Counted from the first letter of the stretch, positions 37,718 to 46,830 are shown. The stretch is DNA of 64,000 bases from Thalassotalea sp. 1_MG-2023 (GCF_030546745.1 NZ_JAUOPD010000001.1:186001-250000); one strand, 5' to 3'. Notes: a model not told the origin generated them from the letters alone. Made by a program: numbers and translations.

Positions 37718-38100
37718 CAATTACTCGTTTTGGCGCTGATGGCGGCGTAGGTACAGGCGGTCAACATTTACCGTTTTCAAGTGCAGTAGAAGCTGGAGGT
37801 TGGCTTTATGTTTCTGGTCAAACACCGATGACCGATGGTGAAGTTGTAGAAGGTGGTGTTGTTGAACAGTCACGCTTGGCAATTGATAACTGCATTAAAA
37901 TTATGACGGATGCGGGTTACGGCTTAGCAGATGTGGTACATGTGAAAGTGATCTTAACCGATGCACGCTATTTTCAATCGTTTAATAAAGTATTTAAAGA
38001 ATACTTCGGTGAACATCCACCAGCGCGTATTTGTGCGGTTGCTGACTTAGTGGTTGATGTAAAAGTTGAAGTTGACGTTACGTGTTATAAAGCACCGTAA
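37714..38100 (+). CDS. RidA/YjgF-family enamine/imine deaminase
   Basis: 128-residue RidA-type protein with WLYVSGQTPM, NCIKIMTDAGYGLADVVHV and the substrate-site ending PPARICAVADLVV, which has Arg as in true imine hydrolases. RidA hydrolyses the enamine/imine released by PLP dehydratases. Placed beside a predicted D-glucosaminate/D-amino-acid dehydratase, it probably speeds ammonia release and protects other PLP enzymes. It differs in sequence from the 2-aminomuconate deaminase encoded 10 kb upstream. Confidence 0.9.
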   Translation: MTITRFGADGGVGTGGQHLPFSSAVEAGGWLYVSGQTPMTDGEVVEGGVVEQSRLAIDNCIKIMTDAGYGLADVVHVKVILTDARYFQSFNKVFKEYFGEHPPARICAVADLVVDVKVEVDVTCYKAP

Positions 38101-38119
38101 ATAAAGAGGGAGTGAGCTA

Positions 38120-39562
38120 ATGGAAGGTGTTTTCTTCGTTGCATTCGCGCTATATGTGTTAGGTATGATCGGACTGAGTTGGTGGGTATCTCGCCGACAA
38201 ACGTCGGGTGAAGATTTTCTACTGGGTGGCCGCAGTTTACCGTTACTACTGACTTTGGGTACTACCGTAGCGACTATGGTTGGTACTGGCTCTTCGATGG
38301 GAGCGGTAGGTTTTGCTTATCACAACGGCTGGGCAGGTATGCTTTACGGCATAGGCGGCGCCATTGGTATCTTGCTATTAGCGTGGATATTTGCCCCCAT
38401 GCGTAGATATCAATTTATGACCATGAGTGAAGAAATAGCTTTTTATGTGGGTGCTCACCCTTTAATCAAAAACTTATTGGCGATTGTAATATATATCGCC
38501 AGTATTGGTTGGCTAGGCGCGCATATCATTGGTGGTGGCATGTATCTTTCTTGGCTGACAGGCTTAGATATCAACACCGCTAAAATGATTATTGCGATTA
38601 GCTTTGCCATTTATGTCATTATTGGCGGCTATACTGCTGTGGTTTGGACAGATTCAATTCAGGCACTGATCTTATTTGTTGGCTTTATTTTAATGGCATA
38701 TTTTTCAGTGGACTATGTTGGTGGCTGGCAAGCTATGCTAGATGCTCAACCAACAGCGAACACCTCTTGGTTTGCAATAGATAAAGTGGGTCTCCTACAT
38801 GCAATATCGTTAAGTTTAGCGATATTAGTTGGTATTTTGGCAACACCGTCATTTAGACAACGGATATATTCGGGTAAAAGTGTTAGCTCAATTCGGCGCT
38901 CATTTATTTATTCAGGTGTGCTGTATCTGGGTTTTTCAATTGTGCCTGCAATCATTGGTATGTCAGCGTATGCCATTAACCAAGATTTAGACAATGCTTC
39001 GTTTGCCTTCCCCCATCTTGCATTGAATGTAATGCCACTTGCGTTAGGGGTGTTAATTATTATTGCGGGTATATCTGCGACATTATCAAGTGCAAGTTCA
39101 GATGCCATCGCAGCAGTGAGTGTCGCTATGCGCGATTTATATCGCTTAGTTACCGGTAAAATGCCAAAGCCTGATCGCGTGATTTGGCTGTCACGTTTTA
39201 GCCTGTTTTTTACCATCAGTATAGCGCTTGGTTTTGCACTACTGTCGGATGATATTATTTCCTATATTACCAAGATGATCGCTATATTAATGTCTGGTAT
39301 GTGTGTTGCTGGTTTACTGGGTCGTTTCTGGCCAAGGTATAACTGGCAAGGCGCGTTACTTACCTTATTGTGTTCAACAGCTTGTGCGTTAGCGGTTAGT
39401 TTAATTCCACAATGGGAAAATTACTGGGGTAACCCCGTTATTCCTGCGCTAATTGCCGGTACAATATCGGGTATTATTGGCAGTTTAGTGACACCAGCGT
39501 CAGAATTAGACGAACAACATGCACTTGATGTTTTAGCGAAAGAACGGAAGCAAATGGAGTAA
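38120..39562 (+). CDS. Sodium:solute symporter (SSS family)
   Basis: Na+-coupled uptake permease with about 13 TM helices over 480 residues. It has the family start GLSWWVSRRQTSGEDFLLGGR, followed by GTTVATMVGTGSSMGAVGFA, and the Na+-site helix IIAGISATLSSASSDAIAA. It lies within the deacylase-RidA-kinase cluster, with AGAGGGAG 9 nt upstream of the ATG. The cargo is inferred from context to be the acylated aldonic amino sugar (N-acetylglucosaminate) or an N-acyl D-amino acid; SSS sequence alone does not give substrate. Confidence 0.9.
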   Translation: MEGVFFVAFALYVLGMIGLSWWVSRRQTSGEDFLLGGRSLPLLLTLGTTVATMVGTGSSMGAVGFAYHNGWAGMLYGIGGAIGILLLAWIFAPMRRYQFMTMSEEIAFYVGAHPLIKNLLAIVIYIASIGWLGAHIIGGGMYLSWLTGLDINTAKMIIAISFAIYVIIGGYTAVVWTDSIQALILFVGFILMAYFSVDYVGGWQAMLDAQPTANTSWFAIDKVGLLHAISLSLAILVGILATPSFRQRIYSGKSVSSIRRSFIYSGVLYLGFSIVPAIIGMSAYAINQDLDNASFAFPHLALNVMPLALGVLIIIAGISATLSSASSDAIAAVSVAMRDLYRLVTGKMPKPDRVIWLSRFSLFFTISIALGFALLSDDIISYITKMIAILMSGMCVAGLLGRFWPRYNWQGALLTLLCSTACALAVSLIPQWENYWGNPVIPALIAGTISGIIGSLVTPASELDEQHALDVLAKERKQME

Positions 39563-39565
39563 GCC

Positions 39566-40501
39566 TTGAATAATATTGTATTTTTAGGGGAATGTATGAT
39601 TGAGGATCACCCAGACGGATTGTTCCGTTTCGGTGGTGATACGCTCAATACTGCGTTGTATTTAGCTAGACTTACTGAAAATGTGCCGATAAATGTTGCG
39701 TTTGCGACGTCAATTGGTATTGATTTAGACAGTAATTTATTACTCGCTGCGTGGAAAAAAGAAGGTATTGATACCCGGTTCGTCACTCAGCTTGTCGATA
39801 AATTCCCGGGTCGTTATCGTATTAAAACGGATAAACAAGGTGAGCGAAGCTTTAAATATCAACGAAGTAATAGTGCTGCTCGATATTATTTAACCTCATC
39901 ACCAGGCGCTTTAACCCGATTTATTGCTGGTCGAACGGGTGACTATTTATATTTTAGTGGGATTAGCCTAGCGATTATTTCTCCTGAAGATAGAACGTGG
40001 CTATTTGATGCATTAGCAAGTTTTAAAGCGAATGGTGGCAAAGTTATTTTTGACAATAATTATCGACCGATACTGTGGAATAATAAAGAAGTTCTACCCA
40101 CTTATCAGAGTGCAATGGCGTTAGCCGACATTGCCTTTTTAACCGATGAAGATGAATTTGAAATTTATCAAGATAATTCATTGGATGGTATTATTTCTCG
40201 TGCAAAACAATACAATACAACCGAAACCATTATCAAACGGGGCAGTGAACCTTGTATTATTATCAATAACCAAGGTGAGCAACAAACGGTAAGTGCTGAA
40301 CCGGTTGCTAATATTGTTGATACCTGTGCAGCGGGTGATGCGTTTGCGGCAGGTTATCTTTCACAACGGCTGCAGCATGCCAATGTGGAAGATTGCGCGC
40401 AATTTGCCCATCGGGTAGCAGGTAAAGTTATTCAGTACTCAGGTGCCATTGTTGACCGCAAGGTAATGGTCGATCTTTTTGACGTAAAAGGTAAAATTTA
40501 A
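39566..40501 (+). CDS. PfkB-family sugar kinase, 2-keto-3-deoxygluconate kinase-like
   Basis: Ribokinase-fold kinase of 311 residues resembling KdgK. The N-terminal FRFGGDTLNTALYLARL matches the KDG kinase pattern, and the catalytic Asp lies in VDTCAAGDAFAAGYL (usually DTTGAGDAF). KdgK phosphorylates 2-keto-3-deoxygluconate to KDPG, the expected fate of deaminated D-glucosaminate. It starts at TTG 39566 with GGAG 6 nt upstream, 3 nt after the symporter stop, and its stop overlaps the GH20 ATG (TAATG). Confidence 0.83.
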   Translation: MNNIVFLGECMIEDHPDGLFRFGGDTLNTALYLARLTENVPINVAFATSIGIDLDSNLLLAAWKKEGIDTRFVTQLVDKFPGRYRIKTDKQGERSFKYQRSNSAARYYLTSSPGALTRFIAGRTGDYLYFSGISLAIISPEDRTWLFDALASFKANGGKVIFDNNYRPILWNNKEVLPTYQSAMALADIAFLTDEDEFEIYQDNSLDGIISRAKQYNTTETIIKRGSEPCIIINNQGEQQTVSAEPVANIVDTCAAGDAFAAGYLSQRLQHANVEDCAQFAHRVAGKVIQYSGAIVDRKVMVDLFDVKGKI

Positions 40502-42903
40502 TGTTTAATCGAATGTTCTTTATTGCTCTTGTTTTGTTGTGCCTAAACGTCACTACCGTGTCGTGGGCTAACGACTTGTCACTCAACGTAATGCCTTACC
40601 CTAAAACAGTTACTATTAATGAGCAGGAAATTACCATTAGCGATGGCTTCTCGATTTCGGTAGAAGGTGGGAGCAAACAACGTTCCGCTCAATTGAAGAA
40701 TACCTTACAGTCACAAATCAACAGTTTTGGCTGGCAAACTTCTACAGCGAATGATAAAGCAATACCGATTGTTATTCGTATTAACCAAGGGGAGTTGTTG
40801 GATTATCAATTTCCGGCGTTACATCAAGATGAGAGTTATCAACTCACGGTAGATAATCAGCAAGTTTTGGTCGAAGCAAAATCTGATTTCGGCGCATTGC
40901 ACGGCGTGGCAACACTGACGCAATTGCTCTATCAAGCAAAAAGTAACCAGTCGCTGACTCAGCTTACCATTAACGATCTTCCTAGGTTTCCATGGCGTGG
41001 CTTTATGCTAGACAGTGTTCGCCACTTTATTTCTATTGAAGCGATAAAGCGCCAATTACGTGGTATGGCTGCGGCAAAGTTAAATGTGTTCCATTGGCAC
41101 CTTACCGATGATCAAGGATGGCGTATTGCTCTGGATAGTTACCCTGAATTGCATCAAAAAGCGGCGGATGGAAAATATTATACCAAAGCACAAATTCGTG
41201 AAATTGTTGATTATGCAAGCTTGCTAGGTATCCGCGTAGTGCCCGAGTTTGATGTACCAGGCCACGCGTCTGCTATTGCTGTTGCCTACCCTCATTTAAT
41301 GAGCGAGCAGAAAGATTATCAAATGGAAGATGGTTGGGGAGTATTTGAACCGTTATTAGATCCAAGTAATCCTAAAGTTTACCAATTTATTGATGGTGTT
41401 ATTGCAGAGTTAACGACGCTATTTCCTGATCAATATTTACATATTGGCGGTGATGAAGTAGATCCAACGCAATGGAATAACAGTACTGAAATTCAAGCAT
41501 TCATGAAAGAAAATAGCTTACAAGATGCACATGCATTACAAGCATTTTTTAATCAAAAAGTGGCTGCGATATTGGCTAAACATCAACGTAAAATGATGGG
41601 GTGGGACGAAATATTCCATCCAGATTTGCCACAAAATATAATGGTGCAATCGTGGCGAGGCATGGAAAGCTTATCTAAGATCGCCGTCAGTGGTTATCAA
41701 GGCTTGCTATCCACAGGTTTTTATATCGATCAGCCGCAAAGTAGCGCTTATCATTATCGAAACGAGCTACTTCAGCAGCGTGCTAGATCGGCAGTTCAGC
41801 CAAAAGAAGGACAGCAAGTCGTTGCTTATCAGTTTGAGATGCCCCGTTTAAAAGGCAGCGCTGTTAAGGGTACGTTAGCCATGGTGATGCATAATGATTA
41901 CGTGTTACACGCTTATGTGAAGCTTAACAATAATCACTTTAAAAAGGCGAACGTTGATAGGCATTTAGTGCTTAGCAAAGGGGAAGTCAATGTTTCTATC
42001 GATAGCTGGATGGGGCCAACACGTGGTGAGTTTTTATTAACTGATGAGCAATCAACAGGGCGTATGTTAATTGGTAATACGTATTATCCGGTAACAATTG
42101 CACCGATTGAAAACTTTGATTATAGCCAGGTTACATTGCTACCTAATATTTCACCTATTGCTGCGCGAAATATTTTAGGTGGCGAAGCAACCTTATGGAG
42201 TGAACTGGTAACAGAGCAAAACCTCGATTTACGTGCTTGGCCACGTTTATTCGTTATAGCTGAACGATTTTGGTCACCTAAATCACTGAAAAATATTGAT
42301 AACATGTTTTCTCGTTTGATGGTGCTAGATAAGTTTTCACAGCAGATAGGGTTGCATCATAAACAGCAATATCATGCGGGTTTACAATCACTTGTTTTTG
42401 CTAAAACCAACATCACACCTCTAACGGTATTGGCTGAACAATTAGAACCAGCAAATTATTACACGCGTCATCATATTAAATTTCAGCAAGATAAATATCA
42501 CCAAAATGCATCATTGAATCGTTTTGCTGATTTCTTACCTGTTGAAAGTATGGCATTAATTGAAATGCATCAACAACTGAAAGCCTTTCAACAAGGGGAT
42601 AAAAACGCATTGCAAGGTATTATTGATCGATTACGCGTTTGGCACTTCAATTTTGACAAGGTGGTATCACTAGTGAAAATTGCGCCAAAGCTTGAAGATT
42701 TACCAACTGTTATCGATCAAGCAAGAGATATTAATACCTTGGCACTAACCATTGCACAAAGTTGTTATAACGGTGTAAAGATTCGCCATGATGAAGCAAA
42801 GCGCATTAAAAATACGCTACACCGTTTACATAAAGAAGGTAAAGAGATCATTGTTTCCAGCAATTTATTTACAGAGCGACTATTAGCCGCTTGTAAGGCT
42901 TAA
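40501..42903 (+). CDS. GH20 beta-N-acetylhexosaminidase, exported
   Basis: Second GH20 exo-hexosaminidase of the window, 800 residues. A cleavable signal peptide (ending VSWAND) predicts a periplasmic or secreted enzyme. After a GH20b domain (about 30-145), the barrel begins FPWRGFMLDSVRHF and carries Asp318-Glu319 in HIGGDEVDP. A long C-terminal region of helical character, including a beta-rich insert at about 420-540, differs from the chitobiase at 21.8 kb, and there is no CHB_HEX domain. Being last in the cluster, it probably trims chitooligosaccharide or their aldonic acids to feed the symporter. Its mRNA ends at the terminator 22 nt downstream. Confidence 0.92.
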   Translation: MFNRMFFIALVLLCLNVTTVSWANDLSLNVMPYPKTVTINEQEITISDGFSISVEGGSKQRSAQLKNTLQSQINSFGWQTSTANDKAIPIVIRINQGELLDYQFPALHQDESYQLTVDNQQVLVEAKSDFGALHGVATLTQLLYQAKSNQSLTQLTINDLPRFPWRGFMLDSVRHFISIEAIKRQLRGMAAAKLNVFHWHLTDDQGWRIALDSYPELHQKAADGKYYTKAQIREIVDYASLLGIRVVPEFDVPGHASAIAVAYPHLMSEQKDYQMEDGWGVFEPLLDPSNPKVYQFIDGVIAELTTLFPDQYLHIGGDEVDPTQWNNSTEIQAFMKENSLQDAHALQAFFNQKVAAILAKHQRKMMGWDEIFHPDLPQNIMVQSWRGMESLSKIAVSGYQGLLSTGFYIDQPQSSAYHYRNELLQQRARSAVQPKEGQQVVAYQFEMPRLKGSAVKGTLAMVMHNDYVLHAYVKLNNNHFKKANVDRHLVLSKGEVNVSIDSWMGPTRGEFLLTDEQSTGRMLIGNTYYPVTIAPIENFDYSQVTLLPNISPIAARNILGGEATLWSELVTEQNLDLRAWPRLFVIAERFWSPKSLKNIDNMFSRLMVLDKFSQQIGLHHKQQYHAGLQSLVFAKTNITPLTVLAEQLEPANYYTRHHIKFQQDKYHQNASLNRFADFLPVESMALIEMHQQLKAFQQGDKNALQGIIDRLRVWHFNFDKVVSLVKIAPKLEDLPTVIDQARDINTLALTIAQSCYNGVKIRHDEAKRIKNTLHRLHKEGKEIIVSSNLFTERLLAACKA

Positions 42904-42905
42904 CT

Positions 42906-43820
42906 TTACGCTTCCATTTGCTCAAGCACACTATTGAATAGTGTGCTTTTTTTATCTGACAAGGTTGTGATCACATCAAAGTGGTTTTTATTTTCAATAT
43001 TCGCTAATAATATTTTGTTGCAGCCTAAACAATTTAATTGATAAAAATCATTTGATTGGCGTTTAAACTCGTCTGTTTCATGCTCACCATAAGCAACGAT
43101 AAAGCGTGTTTCACAACAATGTGTTAATTTATTGGCTGCAAGTAAGGGGCTAAAGCGGGTAATTTCATCTTGAGTTAACGCTAATGCTTCATTGATATAG
43201 GTAAATTGAAGTGGCGTTAAATCATAAATACCGCTAACCGCACAAACCCCTTTGACGGGGTTAACAGGGAGAGCAAACGTTGTTTGCCAGTCAGTCATTG
43301 CAGCCATAACAGCTAACTGTGCGCCTGCTGAACTTCCAGACAAATAAATTTGCTCTTTATCATAACCGTACTGGTCTGCATGACGATAGAGCCAGGCAAT
43401 GGCATTTCTAACTTGGTTTACAATTTTTGTTAATGAGGCTTTTGGTGCTAGCGTATAGTTTATAATGGCAACGTGATAACCATGTTGTTGAAAATTGTTC
43501 GCGGCAAAGCAACTTTCTTCTTTGCTAAGTTCCTGCCAATAACCACCATGAATAAAGACTTGTAGCTTTCTTTTTATTGAAATTGTCGAACGTTGCGAAT
43601 TGTGGTGATGAGGAAGAAATAAGTCGAGGGTTTCATCAGGGCTTTCACCATAACGTAAATTTTCTTTTAACGAACCATGATGAGAGGCAAGTTGCTTTAC
43701 TTGTTGGCTTTGCTCTGCGTACTGCTGTAGATAAATATCTAAATCGGCAACACAACTGCTAGGTGAGTATTCCCTTGCTAACGCTTGTAATGAAAAATTT
43801 CGATAAACGGTTTCTGTCAT
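42906..43820 (-). CDS. Alpha/beta-hydrolase, arylformamidase (AFMID)-like, candidate kynurenine formamidase
   Basis: 304-residue alpha/beta-hydrolase of the esterase/AFMID group. It has the oxyanion motif FIHGGYWQE, the nucleophile elbow LSGSSAGAQLA, and late Asp/His candidates in AYGEHETDEF and NKNHFDV. HGGYWQ is the hallmark of animal-type arylformamidase, which hydrolyses N-formylkynurenine. The tryptophan operon at 26-33 kb has no formamidase, so this gene would complete it. It is convergent with the GH20 gene, leaving 2 nt between the stops, and its last codons contain the GH20 terminator. A general carboxylesterase is the alternative. Confidence 0.75.
   Translation of the reverse strand: MTETVYRNFSLQALAREYSPSSCVADLDIYLQQYAEQSQQVKQLASHHGSLKENLRYGESPDETLDLFLPHHHNSQRSTISIKRKLQVFIHGGYWQELSKEESCFAANNFQQHGYHVAIINYTLAPKASLTKIVNQVRNAIAWLYRHADQYGYDKEQIYLSGSSAGAQLAVMAAMTDWQTTFALPVNPVKGVCAVSGIYDLTPLQFTYINEALALTQDEITRFSPLLAANKLTHCCETRFIVAYGEHETDEFKRQSNDFYQLNCLGCNKILLANIENKNHFDVITTLSDKKSTLFNSVLEQMEA
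42925..42953 (+). terminator. Intrinsic terminator of the GH20 operon inside the convergent hydrolase gene
   Basis: AGCACACTATT (42925-42935) pairs with AATAGTGTGCT (42937-42947) and is followed on the plus strand by a run of seven T ending at 42953. The effective loop is a few nt. It lies 22-50 nt after the GH20 stop and within the last codons of the leftward arylformamidase-like gene (the KSTLFNSVL stretch). Confidence 0.85.
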
Positions 43821-44123
43821 ATAATTAGCTACTTGTTTAACCTAAAGTCCTTGCGAAGCGAAAATTGATAATAGTCACTATAGCGGATTTGTAACCATTT
43901 AATTAGTGTCTGTTTATTCGATAATTGTTTCAATTAGCTTAATGTTATAAGTATAAAATATAGTTGCTCCAGTCTAAATGTAACTAAATATTAATATCTT
44001 TCAGAAATAACATCTTTTCGTGCCGTTATGAATAAGCATATGATATAACCAAATGTATACAAAATATCTTCATTTTTTGTGCTTGCGCTAAATTAAATAT
44101 ATAACAAAAATATTGAGTTCCTC
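43821..44123. other. Divergent intergenic region, formamidase-like / aminopeptidase
   Basis: 303 nt of AT-rich non-coding sequence between two divergent genes. It should contain both promoters. I see no clear inverted repeat, RNA gene, or convincing promoter pair, and no supported small ORF. Confidence 0.55.
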
Positions 44124-46805
44124 ATGAAATTAACAAAAATAAATAAAGCCATTACTGTTGCTTTAACAGTAAGTGTTGTTGCATTAACAGGGTGTGAAAA
44201 GAATTCTTCCGCTCCTGAGCAAGTAACTACTCAAAAAACACAAACCTCAATGATTCGCCAACAGAGTGAATCATTATTTGAAGACTACGCTAAAATGCGT
44301 GCTCAACAAGTTAGCAACGTTAATTATCACCTTCAAGTTAATCTGGATAATACTTCTGAAAGTTTTTCTGGTGTTACCGACATTGTGTTCGACTTAACCG
44401 CTGATAATCAAAATGATTTAACCATCGACTTTGATGAGGGTACGGTATCATCTGTCAAAGTGAATGGTAAAGAAGCCACATTTAACTATGAGAAATGGTT
44501 TATTACCATTCCAAAAAGTGAGTTGTCTGCCGGAAAAAATACTGTCACGGTTGCTTATGAGCGTCCATATTCTACCGACGGTTCTGGCCTACATCGTTTT
44601 GTAGACCCTGAAAATGGTGAAGTTTACCTCTATACCGATTTTGAACCCTATGATGCGAATCGTTTATTTCCTCACTTTGATCAGCCAGATTTAAAAGCAA
44701 CGTACACCATGAAAGTGACGGCGCCTGATCATTGGAAAGTGATCACATCAGTAAGAGAAAATAATATTGAAGAAAGTGGCGATAACAACGTATGGCATTT
44801 CCCTGAATCTGCTAAGTTTTCATCGTATATTTTCTCATTACATGCTGGTAACTATGCCGTGTGGGAAGATCAATTTGAAGATATTCCATTGCGTTTATTT
44901 GCGCGTCAGAGTTTAGCTGAATATGTTAATACCGATGAGTGGTTCACCCCGACTAAACAAAGCTTTAAATTTTTTAATGATTACTTTGGTGTTCGCTATC
45001 CATTCATTAAATACGACCAAATAGTGGCGCCAGATTTTAATGCCGGCGCCATGGAAAATGTTGCTGCGGTAACTTTCAATGAAGGCTATATATCACGTGG
45101 TGAAAAATCAACCCGAGCCAAAATGAGCTTAGCAAATGTAATTGCTCATGAAATGGCGCATATGTGGTTTGGTAATTTGGTGACCATGCGTTGGTGGAAT
45201 GGCTTATGGCTGAATGAGAGTTTTGCAACGTATATGGCAAATTTAGAAGTGGCAGAGGCCAGTGACTTTGAAAATAATTGGGATGTCTTTTATTCAGGTA
45301 CAAAACAATGGGCATATCGTAGTGATGACTCTGTCAATACCCATGCTATTGAATTACCCGTACCTTCAACAGGCGATGCATTAACAAACTTTGATGGCAT
45401 TACATATGGTAAAGGCGCTTCAGTGCTAAAACAGCTACCGTATTACCTAGGTGAAGAAAACTTCCGTGTTGGAGTTAGTAATTACTTGAAAAAGTTTTCT
45501 TATAAAAACACGGAATTAGAAGACTTTATCGGCGAGCTTGGTAAAGCCGCTGATATGGATATGGAACAATGGACTCAAGACTGGTTATACAATGCAGGCC
45601 TTAATACCATCAAAGTAAATTATCAGTGTGATGCAGATAAAATTACTGAGATGAACATTGTGCAAATTGCTCCTGCAGATTATCCAACACTGCGCGAGCA
45701 ACGTGTTCAAGTTGGTTTATATCAACTAGAAGGCGATAATATGGCATTAGCGAAAGCAATACCGGTTTTGTATAAAGGTGAAAGCACTAAGGTAAGCGAT
45801 GCCATTGGTCAAGCCTGTCCTGACTTGGTGTATCCTAATGAAGGCGACTGGGGTTTTGTTAAGGTCGATCTTGATGAAAAGTCACTTGCGGCTATTGAGC
45901 AACACATTAATGCTGTTGAAAGTGCAACAATGCGACTAATGCTATGGCAAAGTCTTTCAGATAGTGTCAGAGATGCAAACCTTGCTGCCGATAAATTTGT
46001 CAATTTTGCGATAGCCAATATTGAAGGTGAGCAAGATTATAATGTGATCCGTAAAATATCAGCGAGTTTAACCACTGCTATGGGTTACTTAAACACAGCT
46101 ACTCGCCTTGAAAAGCACGACTATTCTGCTTTATATCAAGATGTTGAAGATCTTTACTTACGCTTGTTAGAGAAAGCACCAGCGGGCTCTGATCTGCAAA
46201 AAATGTGGTATGGTCGTTATGTATCATTTAGTAAATCAGATAAACACCTGAAAAACTTACTTGCTATCTTACAAGGTGAGCGTAGCTACGAAGGATTAAC
46301 TATTGACCAAGATAAACGTTGGGGGATTCTTGCACAATTAAATCGCTATCAATACGGTAATTATCTTGCGTTATTAGATAGTGAAAAAGAACAAGATAAT
46401 TCTGATACTGGAGTTAAAAATGCGATCTATGCTGAAGTTGTTCGCCCAGAAGCCGACGTGAAGAAAAAATGGTTTGATGTGGTGATCAATAATCCTGACA
46501 ATCTCAAGTTATCGACACTACGTTATATCATGTGGGGACTTTTCCCAACAGAACAATCTTCGTTAGAAACCCCTTACAAAGAAAGAATTCTTGCACATAT
46601 TCCTAAGTTAAACGAAGGTAGTGATTTAGGCTTATTAGGTGCATTTGCTAGTAGTATGATCCCAAGTGAATGTACTGCTGAAAGTGAGGCTGAGCTTGCG
46701 AAATTGATTGAAGAGTATAAATCAATGAAACCTCAAGTGTTGAAAACGGTTAAAGCACGTCACCAAAATGTTGGTCGTTGTATTAAAGCGTTGAAGCTTC
46801 TCTAA
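44124..46805 (+). CDS. M1-family aminopeptidase (PepN-like), lipoprotein
   Basis: Zinc aminopeptidase of family M1, 893 residues. The lipoprotein signal (VALTGC, Cys26) places it on a membrane outside the cytoplasm, unlike cytoplasmic E. coli PepN. It has the substrate-binding NAGAMENVAAVTF, the zinc motif HEMAH at residues 342-346 with the third ligand Glu365 in WLNESFA, then a helical C-terminal domain. It probably releases N-terminal amino acids from peptides scavenged at the cell surface. A strong terminator follows. Confidence 0.93.
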   Translation: MKLTKINKAITVALTVSVVALTGCEKNSSAPEQVTTQKTQTSMIRQQSESLFEDYAKMRAQQVSNVNYHLQVNLDNTSESFSGVTDIVFDLTADNQNDLTIDFDEGTVSSVKVNGKEATFNYEKWFITIPKSELSAGKNTVTVAYERPYSTDGSGLHRFVDPENGEVYLYTDFEPYDANRLFPHFDQPDLKATYTMKVTAPDHWKVITSVRENNIEESGDNNVWHFPESAKFSSYIFSLHAGNYAVWEDQFEDIPLRLFARQSLAEYVNTDEWFTPTKQSFKFFNDYFGVRYPFIKYDQIVAPDFNAGAMENVAAVTFNEGYISRGEKSTRAKMSLANVIAHEMAHMWFGNLVTMRWWNGLWLNESFATYMANLEVAEASDFENNWDVFYSGTKQWAYRSDDSVNTHAIELPVPSTGDALTNFDGITYGKGASVLKQLPYYLGEENFRVGVSNYLKKFSYKNTELEDFIGELGKAADMDMEQWTQDWLYNAGLNTIKVNYQCDADKITEMNIVQIAPADYPTLREQRVQVGLYQLEGDNMALAKAIPVLYKGESTKVSDAIGQACPDLVYPNEGDWGFVKVDLDEKSLAAIEQHINAVESATMRLMLWQSLSDSVRDANLAADKFVNFAIANIEGEQDYNVIRKISASLTTAMGYLNTATRLEKHDYSALYQDVEDLYLRLLEKAPAGSDLQKMWYGRYVSFSKSDKHLKNLLAILQGERSYEGLTIDQDKRWGILAQLNRYQYGNYLALLDSEKEQDNSDTGVKNAIYAEVVRPEADVKKKWFDVVINNPDNLKLSTLRYIMWGLFPTEQSSLETPYKERILAHIPKLNEGSDLGLLGAFASSMIPSECTAESEAELAKLIEEYKSMKPQVLKTVKARHQNVGRCIKALKLL

Positions 46806-46830
46806 ATAAATAATAGAACAAGCATTGATA

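Noticed and set aside
34147-43820. Reading the cluster as plain peptidoglycan D-amino-acid recycling
   Set aside because: Kept as the alternative, but the KDG-type kinase and the GH20 enzyme in the same operon fit an amino-sugar acid route better.
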